From: Armatimonadota bacterium
Lineage (GTDB): Bacteria > Armatimonadota > Armatimonadia > Armatimonadales > Armatimonadaceae
Assembly (NCBI GenBank): GCA_014379275.1
Contig: JACMMA010000406.1
Span: 1-7,625 of the forward strand
DNA length: 7,625 nucleotides
Reading direction: 5' to 3'
Below, piece by piece: positions 1 through 6,013 of the stretch. How positions within the stretch are numbered: the stretch's first letter is position 1; every line of letters starts with the position of its first letter. The notes under the pieces are model-generated. The model did no database searches. It saw nothing but the letters and a program-made list of their open reading frames with translations, and had not been told where the DNA came from. The translations under genes and the position numbers were made by a program.

Positions 1-1224
1 CAGCACGGTGCCCGTCAGCAGGGCGCCGCCGTACCAGGGGCCGAACCCGCCGATGTGGACATCGGGGGCGACATAAGGGCGTATTTCGGAGCGGTACAGC
101 GAAAAGGGGATTTTCCATCTCGGCCTGCCGTATTGCTTTTCATCTACCGCGCCACGGAATCCGGCGATATTCCGCGCGCGCGCGTTATTAGCCCAGAGAA
201 ACTTGGTGACCCTGTCTCGTCGCACGAAGTCGGAATGCTCCGCGTACCCGATGATATTGGTGGGCTTCGGGCCGAGAACAGGCCAGAGCGGGTGCCGGTA
301 GCGAACGGTGTTGTGCAGATAGGGGTGCGTCATGCATAGCGCGGTAATGCCGACAGTCACCATCGCGGCGACGGCCAGGTCGCGTCGGGAAAGCGGCGGC
401 AGGGCCTGGCGACGACACGAAAGCAACGCGCCCATGACGAGAGTGGCGTAAACCGCGAACACGATCCCGGTAAATTTCGCCGTAGCCAGGCTCAAAGCGA
501 ATAAAGCGAACGTTATCAGCGCAATCGGCGGGCTCAATGGGGAAAGACGCGGATAGGCGACGCTCATGAGTCCGCAGAGCATCCCCACAAGACACCAGTA
601 CACGAACCCGTCTAACTGGAACGTCGCCCACTGACTCAGCGCAATCGGGTTGAGCATCAGCAGGAAGTAGACTGCCCAGATAAGGCGAGGCGCAGGAGAG
701 ATCGCCGCCGCCTGCCGTGTCCACAACGCCGCGAAACCGGTCGCACTGATCCCGATCAGCCACATGGCGACCTTCGCCGTTTCAATCCGGTTCCAGATCA
801 GGTAAGACAGCGTCCCTACCTGCCACGTTATCTTGGGGTACCCGTTAAGCCACTGGTACTGGTTCGTCTGCTCCGCGGTCAGCGGTTGCGTCCACGGGTT
901 CCATCCTTCGGCGAGGCGGATGATCGCCTCCTGATGGTATGCCTGTCCATCATAGGAGAAGTCATGCACGATCGCGCCGATGCCGCAGAACGCGAGCCAC
1001 ACAGCGACCGTGATCGCCCCGCAACAGGCGACTTCTCTGGCGCCGAGTCCTTGAAACAGCCGAAATACGAACACGGCGGTCAGTACCAGCGCGGCCCCCC
1101 ACATCCATTGCCCTCCCCCGAGGTTCCATCCCAGCGCGAACAGCGCCTGAGTCAGAACAAACGCGCAGAATACCCAGCTCAGGGGGAAAAAGCACAGGGC
1201 GGGCAAGAAGGACGGGTGTCGCAT
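1..1224 (-). CDS. GT-C-like multi-pass membrane protein, putative glycosyltransferase (3' end beyond left edge)
   Basis: The reverse strand reads without a stop from ATG at 1224 to the left edge: 408 codons with the C-terminus missing. The protein is very hydrophobic, with likely membrane segments near residues 7-30, 40-57, 65-86, 150-168, 180-198, 205-222, 232-265 and 282-298. After the third segment comes a loop with HDFSYDGQAYHQEA (87-100), which resembles the acidic first-loop motif of GT-C (PMT/ArnT-like) enzymes. Later come AKFTG (249-253), PYLHNTVRYRHPLWPVLG (301-318) and GGFGPWYGG (392-400), like the N..Y..P.YP and GGFGPL.G patterns of uncharacterised GT-C-like membrane proteins. Such enzymes usually move sugars from polyprenyl-phosphate donors on the outer face of the inner membrane; substrate and activity here are unknown. 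It starts 11 bases after the moxR stop, so it is probably co-transcribed. AGAAGG lies just 3 bases before the ATG, a rather short spacing. The reading frame is certain; the family is moderately supported. Confidence 0.8.
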   Translation of the reverse strand, partial: MRHPSFLPALCFFPLSWVFCAFVLTQALFALGWNLGGGQWMWGAALVLTAVFVFRLFQGLGAREVACCGAITVAVWLAFCGIGAIVHDFSYDGQAYHQEAIIRLAEGWNPWTQPLTAEQTNQYQWLNGYPKITWQVGTLSYLIWNRIETAKVAMWLIGISATGFAALWTRQAAAISPAPRLIWAVYFLLMLNPIALSQWATFQLDGFVYWCLVGMLCGLMSVAYPRLSPLSPPIALITFALFALSLATAKFTGIVFAVYATLVMGALLSCRRQALPPLSRRDLAVAAMVTVGITALCMTHPYLHNTVRYRHPLWPVLGPKPTNIIGYAEHSDFVRRDRVTKFLWANNARARNIAGFRGAVDEKQYGRPRWKIPFSLYRSEIRPYVAPDVHIGGFGPWYGGALLTGTVL

Positions 1225-1235
1225 ATGCCTTCTAT

Positions 1236-2318
1236 TTAGCGCGGTACGGGCGTTTTTGTCAACAACTCCTCGATGATATGCTCGGGAAGCAGGCCGCCGT
1301 ACTTCGCCTTGGTTTCCATCTGGATTCGGTGCGACAACACGGGGACTGCCATGGCGCGCACATCGTCCGGCGTGACGTAGTCGCGCCCTTCCAGCAGGGC
1401 GCGGGCCTGCGAGGTGCGGTAGAGCATCAGCGAGCCGCGTGGTGACAAACCCATGCGGAGCCGCCCGTCACCGCGTGTGCCTTCCACGATGCGGACGATA
1501 TATTCCGCGACCGCGCGCTCTACACGCACTGTTTTCACCGTCTCCTGCAAGCGGATCAAGTCCTCGGTGGTTGTTACGGACTCCAGCGACTCGAACGGGT
1601 GGCGGATGTTCTGACTGTAAAGTATTTCCACCTCGGATTCCAGATCCGGATATCCGAGGGTGATGCGGAGTGCGAACCGGTCGAGTTGTGCTTCGGGCAG
1701 GGGATAGGTCCCGGCGTGTTCTGACGGGTTTTGCGTCGCGACGACGAAGAACGGCTGTGGTAGGTCGCGGCGCATCCCTTCCACAGTCACCTGATTTTCG
1801 CTCATCACTTCCAGGAGCGCGGACTGGGTGCGTGGCGAAGTGCGGTTGATCTCATCGGCGAGCAACACGTTCGAGAAGACCGGTCCTTCGCGGAACTCGA
1901 AAAGCCCTTCCTGGGGGCGGTAGTAGCTACTCCCGGTAATGTCGGCGGGCAGCAGATCTGGCGTAAATTGGATCCGCCGAAACGTCCCCTCGATGGAGCG
2001 GGCGAGCGATTTTGCAAGGGTGGTTTTCCCTGTGCCGGGCACATCCTCCAGCAACGCATGGCCGCCTGCAAGCAGCGCGATGATGAGTAACCGGATGCTT
2101 TCTCCTTTACCCTTGATGACACGTTCGAGATTAAGCGTGATCCGTGCCGCGAGGGCGTTGAACGCCTCGGGTGTGAGCGGCGCGTTAGCGGGCGTCGTCG
2201 GCTGGGTGCTGTGCGTCAGCGAGTTCGCCGGGGTAGGCTCACTGATAGGTGTCGCTGTGTCGCTGTGTGGTGCCGCCCCGTTGCGGATCGTTTTTTCTTC
2301 GGTTGCTGTTAGTGTCAT
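1236..2318 (-). CDS. MoxR-family AAA+ ATPase
   Basis: A 360-residue AAA+ ATPase of the MoxR family, cytoplasmic chaperone-like ATPases thought to mature or regulate membrane or secreted protein complexes. Walker A is EDVPGTGKTT (91-100, Lys98). Walker B is VLLADEIN (151-158, Asp155-Glu156). Sensor 1 is ATQNPSE (194-200, Asn197), followed by the family's QLDRF (211-215). Sensor 2 lies in GLSPRGSLML (290-299, Arg294), followed by a lid helix with YVTPDDVRAMAVPVLSHR (314-331). Residues 1-48 form a Thr/Ala/Pro/Ser-rich, probably disordered tail ahead of the usual family start around PEAFNALAARI. An in-frame TAG 15 bases upstream makes ATG 2318 the farthest possible ATG. Ribosome binding is weak: AGGA sits about 13 bases upstream. 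The gene lies between a TgpA-like transglutaminase gene and a GT-C-like membrane gene. MoxR genes commonly sit next to DUF58 and transglutaminase genes, but no DUF58 gene is visible. The client protein is unknown. Confidence 0.95.
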   Translation of the reverse strand: MTLTATEEKTIRNGAAPHSDTATPISEPTPANSLTHSTQPTTPANAPLTPEAFNALAARITLNLERVIKGKGESIRLLIIALLAGGHALLEDVPGTGKTTLAKSLARSIEGTFRRIQFTPDLLPADITGSSYYRPQEGLFEFREGPVFSNVLLADEINRTSPRTQSALLEVMSENQVTVEGMRRDLPQPFFVVATQNPSEHAGTYPLPEAQLDRFALRITLGYPDLESEVEILYSQNIRHPFESLESVTTTEDLIRLQETVKTVRVERAVAEYIVRIVEGTRGDGRLRMGLSPRGSLMLYRTSQARALLEGRDYVTPDDVRAMAVPVLSHRIQMETKAKYGGLLPEHIIEELLTKTPVPR

Positions 2319-2351
2319 TGATGGAAGTGTGTCCTATTGTTTGATTGCTCT

Positions 2352-2378
2352 GATAAAAATATCGGCGCGATGCTTATC
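2352..2378. repeat. Imperfect inverted repeat upstream of moxR
   Basis: GATAA (2352-2356) pairs with TTATC (2374-2378). Inside it, ATCG (2361-2364) pairs with CGAT (2368-2371) around a GCG loop. The arms are short and interrupted, so this could be a weak RNA hairpin in the moxR leader, a small operator-like site, or chance. Confidence 0.25.
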
Positions 2379-2419
2379 TGGCATTAGTCGCTTTTCATTA
2401 CCCATATTCCCGCATTACC

Positions 2420-2434
2420 AACGGCTACGCCGTT
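2420..2434. repeat. Perfect inverted repeat AACGGC-TAC-GCCGTT
   Basis: AACGGC (2420-2425) and GCCGTT (2429-2434) are exact reverse complements separated by three bases. They form a GC-rich stem with a triloop in RNA of either strand. The repeat lies 46-60 bases past the transglutaminase stop codon. No T-run follows on either strand, so it does not look like a rho-independent terminator. A REP-like palindrome or a 3' mRNA stability hairpin are the likeliest readings. No second copy was noticed in this window. Confidence 0.5.
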
Positions 2435-2439
2435 ATGTT

Positions 2440-2465
2440 GCCCCGCTTGAAACTTTCCGGGGGGC
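2440..2465. repeat. GCCCC/GGGGC inverted repeat just after the transglutaminase gene
   Basis: GCCCC (2440-2444) is complementary to GGGGC (2461-2465), with the small palindrome GAAACTTTC between them. It adjoins the 6-bp-arm repeat at 2420-2434, so the transcript would carry two tandem hairpins within 75 bases of the upstream stop codon. The arms are only 5 bp, so it is weak taken alone. Confidence 0.3.
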
Positions 2466-2479
2466 AAAGACGGTCCGCC

Positions 2480-4645
2480 TCATCGTTTGCGATTGTCCCG
2501 CACCTGGTCTGCGTTCTGCTCCGTTTGCTCGACTAGCCCGGTGAGCGTGTCGAACGTTTCCCGGTCGCGCCGCCCGCCGAACCGCGCCACCTCATATAGA
2601 CGGGCGAACTGCCGTCCGGTCTCGGACAGGGCGTCCGGTTTGGTCACCGCGAGTTGTTCGGTGTAGGTTGCTTCGGGTTTGAGCGGTCGCCCTGCCTTCG
2701 CGAACGCCTGCTCGAACCGCGCGGAAAGGGCGGCGAGTGTCTCGTCGGTCATCGTGTAGGCGAACCCGGCGCCCGCCATCAGTGCCCGCGCCCGCTTCGC
2801 TTTAGTCACCGAGTAGACGATATAAATACCGAGTGGCAGGAGCGCCGACGCGACCACGATCAGATTCAGCACGGCGGGGGGGATGTCGGCGAGCCGGTCT
2901 TTCAACTTTTGGAACGTGTCCTGGAACCACTCGTTGATTCTTTGAAACGCGGAAACCTTTTCCTGCACCATTTCATCCGGGCGACCGTCTCCGGGTGTTG
3001 CGTCCACGGCGACCCAACCGACACCGTCGACCCAGGCCTCGCACCAGGCGTGTGCGTCCCGCTGCCGCACGATCGTCTCGCCCGTTTCCTGACCCGGCTC
3101 GTGCGCGAGATATCCGGTGACGTACCGCGTCGGGACGCCCGCGTAGCGCAGAAGGATCGTCGCCGATGCCGCGAAAAACTCGCAGTGGGCGTCCTTCTTT
3201 TCCCGTAGGAAACTCGCCACAGGATCGCCCTGTCCAACGTTGGTTGACAGGGAGTATTTGTGGTTATTCAGAAGGTGCTGCGTCACCGCGATGATCTTTT
3301 CCGGCGCGGTGGGGGCATCCTTCGTGATCTGCCCGGTGAGGGTGCGCATATAAGCGCCGTCCTTGTTGGGCTTTCCGTCCGCCGCCTTCTCGGGGAGCAC
3401 CTGTAAATACCTTTCGCGGAGCGGTGTCTTTTCCGCGAGGATGGGCTGGGCGAACGGACCCTGGTAGGACGGCGCATCCGACGCCATGGTCACGATATAG
3501 TTGTAGGGCGGATTGGCACGGTTCCGCATCACTCCTCCCGCATCGATAGACCATTCCACCCGCTCCCGCGTATCCAATTCGTCGCCGGTAGTAACCCCGA
3601 CGGCGTTTGTCGGCGCGAAAAGAAGCGACATGTTGGTGAGACGCGTGATCGTCATGTCATCACGACTGCGCGAAATTTGGTTGCCATACAAAGGCTGGAG
3701 TGGGGAAAGCGATTCCGAGTCCGCCACGGTGAAGTTGTAGCGGCGCAGCGCCGGTCCCCATCGCCCGCTTTCGTATTCGACGAAGGTTGCGCCCCGCAGA
3801 TGCCCGTCGCCCGCGAGATTCAGAACGCGCAGAATCCGATTCGTACCTCCGCGCAGGTTGAACGCCGAACCGAGTTCCGGCTGTGAACTCATCCCGAGAT
3901 TTTCGAACATACGCTGGTCCACCAGAAGGCGGTTGCCCAGATCGTTCAAGCTGTCTTTGAATACGGTGACCGACCGGGTCGCCCCGAACCCCAGACCCAG
4001 CGTCAGCAGAATCACGGAAACACGTTGCATGACGGTCAATGTCCGGCGGCGGGCATCGGGTGATACTGCCGCCACGCCCGGAACCGCCGCAGGGACTGTC
4101 CGGGAGCGCCATTCGCGTAGCGCGAAAGCGACGAAAAGCATGTAGACCGGCGTGATGAACGTTACAAGCTGTTCGTTGAACACGTTGCAAGCGGTCAGAT
4201 ACACCAGCGCCGAAAATAGCACCACGGACAGCGTCGCCTGATGCCCACCGGCGTCCCGCCGCCGCCACGCCTGGACGACCATTTCCGCTGCATAAATCTG
4301 CCCGAAAAGAGTCCGCAATCCTACCGAGCCGACGGCGAGCGATGCCGAACGCCCCGATTCGTCCAAACCCTGTGACACCTGATAAATCAGCGCGACGATG
4401 GCGATGCGGATCATCCAGCGGAGGTACGATTCCGTTTCCAACCGGTGATTCGTGAAATAAGGGCCGACCAACCCGATGCCGAGGAGCACGATCAGCCAAC
4501 CGCCCCCGCTGACAAGAAAGAGCAGGGTCAGTGCGACCAACCCGGCGGCGACGGCCCAGGGCGACGGACGCGGCGCAGGGATGGCAGGAGAGGCGGATAG
4601 GTTGGTCATCATTGTATATACACGTAAACGGCGTGAAGTGTTCAT
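2480..4645 (-). CDS. TgpA-like membrane transglutaminase (DUF3488 - transglutaminase core - DUF4129)
   Basis: A 721-residue inner-membrane protein of the TgpA type. The N-terminal DUF3488-like region has about six membrane segments: 31-47, 49-62, 78-91, 136-153, 157-177 and 208-223. A periplasmic region follows, with the family-like stretch LRGATFVEYESGRW (283-296). The transglutaminase core carries an intact catalytic triad: Cys488 in DAHCEFFA, His532 in RDAHAWCEAW and Asp548 in VAVDATPGDG. One more membrane segment (590-611) leads to a cytoplasmic DUF4129-like tail (about 632-692, including LSARFEQAF and FARLYEVARFGG). Substrates are unknown; relatives may act in the envelope as peptidoglycan- or protein-directed transglutaminases or peptidases. 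The start is uncertain. ATG 4645 gives 721 residues but lies 3 bases from the divergent kdtA start. The ATG pair at 4612/4609 (Met12-Met13) is equally possible, and no start has a good Shine-Dalgarno sequence. The gene is first in the leftward block, ahead of moxR, its common partner. Confidence 0.93.
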   Translation of the reverse strand: MNTSRRLRVYTMMTNLSASPAIPAPRPSPWAVAAGLVALTLLFLVSGGGWLIVLLGIGLVGPYFTNHRLETESYLRWMIRIAIVALIYQVSQGLDESGRSASLAVGSVGLRTLFGQIYAAEMVVQAWRRRDAGGHQATLSVVLFSALVYLTACNVFNEQLVTFITPVYMLFVAFALREWRSRTVPAAVPGVAAVSPDARRRTLTVMQRVSVILLTLGLGFGATRSVTVFKDSLNDLGNRLLVDQRMFENLGMSSQPELGSAFNLRGGTNRILRVLNLAGDGHLRGATFVEYESGRWGPALRRYNFTVADSESLSPLQPLYGNQISRSRDDMTITRLTNMSLLFAPTNAVGVTTGDELDTRERVEWSIDAGGVMRNRANPPYNYIVTMASDAPSYQGPFAQPILAEKTPLRERYLQVLPEKAADGKPNKDGAYMRTLTGQITKDAPTAPEKIIAVTQHLLNNHKYSLSTNVGQGDPVASFLREKKDAHCEFFAASATILLRYAGVPTRYVTGYLAHEPGQETGETIVRQRDAHAWCEAWVDGVGWVAVDATPGDGRPDEMVQEKVSAFQRINEWFQDTFQKLKDRLADIPPAVLNLIVVASALLPLGIYIVYSVTKAKRARALMAGAGFAYTMTDETLAALSARFEQAFAKAGRPLKPEATYTEQLAVTKPDALSETGRQFARLYEVARFGGRRDRETFDTLTGLVEQTEQNADQVRDNRKR

Positions 4646-4648
4646 CGG
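4609..4648. promoter_or_regulatory. Divergent start region between the transglutaminase gene and kdtA, with TGTATATACA palindrome
   Basis: The two blocks start back to back here. TGTATATACA (4613-4622) is a perfect 10-bp palindrome and an AT island in GC-rich DNA, so it could supply a -10 element on either strand. On the minus strand, TATATA (4615-4620) lies 18 bases after TGAACA (4639-4644, four of six matches to TTGACA). Initiation would then fall at the ATG pair 4612/4609 and give a leaderless transglutaminase message. On the plus strand the same AT island would give a short leader of about 20 bases before the kdtA TTG at 4649, but no good -35 is seen. CACG/CGTG arms (4621-4624, 4632-4635) flank TAAACGG. 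All of this is motif matching by eye. Confidence 0.3.
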
Positions 4649-6013
4649 TTGCGATACACTACGAAAAGTTTGGCAATCTTTTTTTACAGCCTGTTGCTCG
4701 TGGTTCTGTTCCCGGTCGTGTTACTCATCTATGCCTACCGGCTCTTGCGCGGCAAGGAATCACCCACACACATCGCGGAACGATTGGGCAGATACGACGC
4801 AGCCATCCACCTCGATCCGCGTCGTCCACGAATCTGGGTACACGCTGTGAGCGTCGGTGAGGTGATGGCGGCGACACCGGTCCTGCGCGAACTCCGTTTG
4901 CGCTACCCCGACGCACTGATCGTTCTTTCCGTGACAACAACGGGCGGACGCGAAGTCGCGCAAAGCAGGATGCCGCCCGCCGATCACGTCGTTTATTTCC
5001 CGCTTGATTTCCCCTTTGCGGTCCGAAACGCGGTCAGGACGATCCGCCCGGACCTGCTGATACTGATGGAATGGGAAATATGGCCGAACCTACTGTCGGC
5101 GGCGAAAAAACACGGCGCGACAGTCGCGGTTGTCAACGGTCGCATCTCCGACAAGGGGCTGAAGCGGGGCACGGGTGTGAAATGGTTTCTCGCTGCCGCG
5201 CTTCGGAATGTGGATATTCTGGCGATGCAGTCCGCCGAAGATGCCCGCCGTGCCGTGCTTGTCGGCGCAAACCCGGACGCGGTACACACGGTCGGCAACA
5301 CGAAGTTCGACGAATCCGCAACGATGCTCTCGCCTGCCGAACGCGCCGAATTGCGCCGCGATCTCGGCATCCCGGACGGTAACAATGTGTTGATTTGCGG
5401 TTCCACCCGCGATGCGCCCGATGCGAACGACCCCGACGAGGAAGATCTGATTCTGGATGCGGTCCTTCACCTTTATCTGGTCCACGTGCATAACGACCTG
5501 TCGGTAATCATCGCCCCGCGCCACTTAGAACGTGCAGACGCCATTGCGAAGCGACTCGCCGGGGACGGAAATTTCACCGTCCGACGCCGCTCGCAACCGG
5601 CCCTGGTACGAGGCACGCCGGACACGCGCTATGGTGACATATGGCTTCTCGACACCTTCGGAGAACTCGCACGCGCTTATGCGGTCGCCGATGTGGCGTT
5701 CATCGGCGGGTCGCTCGTCAAGCGGGGCGGGCAGAGCGTGTTTCAGCCGCTGGCACAGGGTGTACCCGCGGTGTTCGGGCCGCACATGAACAACCAGCGC
5801 GACATTGCCGCGCTGGCGCAATCCGAAGGGGTTGGGTTCCTGGTGCGGGACGCCGCTGATCTTGGTGAAACGGTCCACCAGATACTGACCTTGCCACCGG
5901 GAGATAAAGCTGTGCTCGCGGCGAAAGCACGCGCGCTGATCGAGCGAAACCAGGGTATCACGGCGCGTGCTCTGGACCTTATCGACGGCGTCCGCACGGG
6001 GCGACTCCGGTGA
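4649..6013 (+). CDS. kdtA/waaA: 3-deoxy-D-manno-octulosonic acid (Kdo) transferase
   Basis: A 454-residue GT-B glycosyltransferase of family GT30 that transfers Kdo from CMP-Kdo to the lipid A precursor on the inner leaflet of the inner membrane. An N-terminal membrane anchor (8-30) precedes the acceptor-side domain. AERLGRY (43-49) carries the family's proposed catalytic Glu (Glu44). Then come WVHAVSVGEVMAATPVL (63-79), SVTTTGGREVA (94-104), LMEWEIWPNLL (139-149), VVNGRISDKG (161-170) and VGNTKFD (215-221). The donor-side domain has IIAPRHLER (287-295), LLDTFGELARAYAVADVAF (333-351) and GGSLVKRGGQSVFQP (353-367). The last departs from the commoner GGHNPLEP: Gln366 sits where the Glu normally is. 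Length is slightly above the usual 420-430. The TTG at 4649 is the farthest upstream start, since an in-frame TGA lies at 4634-4636; TTG 4670 is an alternative. Only a weak GTGAAG lies upstream. The stop overlaps the lpxK start. Whether it adds one, two or more Kdo residues cannot be told from sequence. Confidence 0.95.
   Translation: MRYTTKSLAIFFYSLLLVVLFPVVLLIYAYRLLRGKESPTHIAERLGRYDAAIHLDPRRPRIWVHAVSVGEVMAATPVLRELRLRYPDALIVLSVTTTGGREVAQSRMPPADHVVYFPLDFPFAVRNAVRTIRPDLLILMEWEIWPNLLSAAKKHGATVAVVNGRISDKGLKRGTGVKWFLAAALRNVDILAMQSAEDARRAVLVGANPDAVHTVGNTKFDESATMLSPAERAELRRDLGIPDGNNVLICGSTRDAPDANDPDEEDLILDAVLHLYLVHVHNDLSVIIAPRHLERADAIAKRLAGDGNFTVRRRSQPALVRGTPDTRYGDIWLLDTFGELARAYAVADVAFIGGSLVKRGGQSVFQPLAQGVPAVFGPHMNNQRDIAALAQSEGVGFLVRDAADLGETVHQILTLPPGDKAVLAAKARALIERNQGITARALDLIDGVRTGRLR

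Larger units (their letters stand above)
2319..2479. other. 161-base intergenic gap between transglutaminase gene and moxR
   Basis: This is the only sizeable non-coding stretch in the window. It holds no ORF with a credible start and ribosome binding site. It is less GC-rich than the flanking genes in the half next to moxR. Read in the direction of the operon it contains, in order, a GCCCC/GGGGC inverted repeat, a perfect 6-bp-arm hairpin sequence, three TAATG words and a looser GATAA/TTATC inverted repeat. No U-tract follows any hairpin, so an intrinsic terminator is not supported. No convincing promoter for moxR was found. The clustered small inverted repeats look like a REP-type intergenic element or an mRNA-processing or stability region, but that is inference. 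Confidence 0.5.

Noticed and set aside
188..763. A 191-codon minus-strand open frame
   Set aside because: It is in a different frame from the continuous hydrophobic frame 1-1224, is Arg/Asp/Pro-rich with no recognisable motif, and is a GC-rich shadow.
962..1195. A short minus-strand open frame near the start of the membrane protein
   Set aside because: It is out of frame with the hydrophobic coding frame and arginine-rich, so it is a shadow of the GT-C-like gene.
2420..2465. A rho-independent terminator after the transglutaminase gene
   Set aside because: The hairpins are present but no T-run follows on the relevant strand, and moxR continues in the same direction.
1939..2544. A 201-codon plus-strand open frame spanning the start of moxR and the intergenic gap
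   Set aside because: It runs antisense through the Walker A region of a clear AAA+ gene, with no motif or ribosome site. It was also considered as a gap-spanning small gene and dismissed.
2654..3208. A 184-codon plus-strand open frame opposite the transglutaminase core
   Set aside because: It is antisense to the intact Cys-His-Asp catalytic region and has no family resemblance.
3660..4499. A 279-codon minus-strand open frame inside the transglutaminase gene
   Set aside because: The overlapping frame encodes the membrane segments and the conserved TgpA region; this frame has the Arg/Gly/Ala-rich composition of a shadow.
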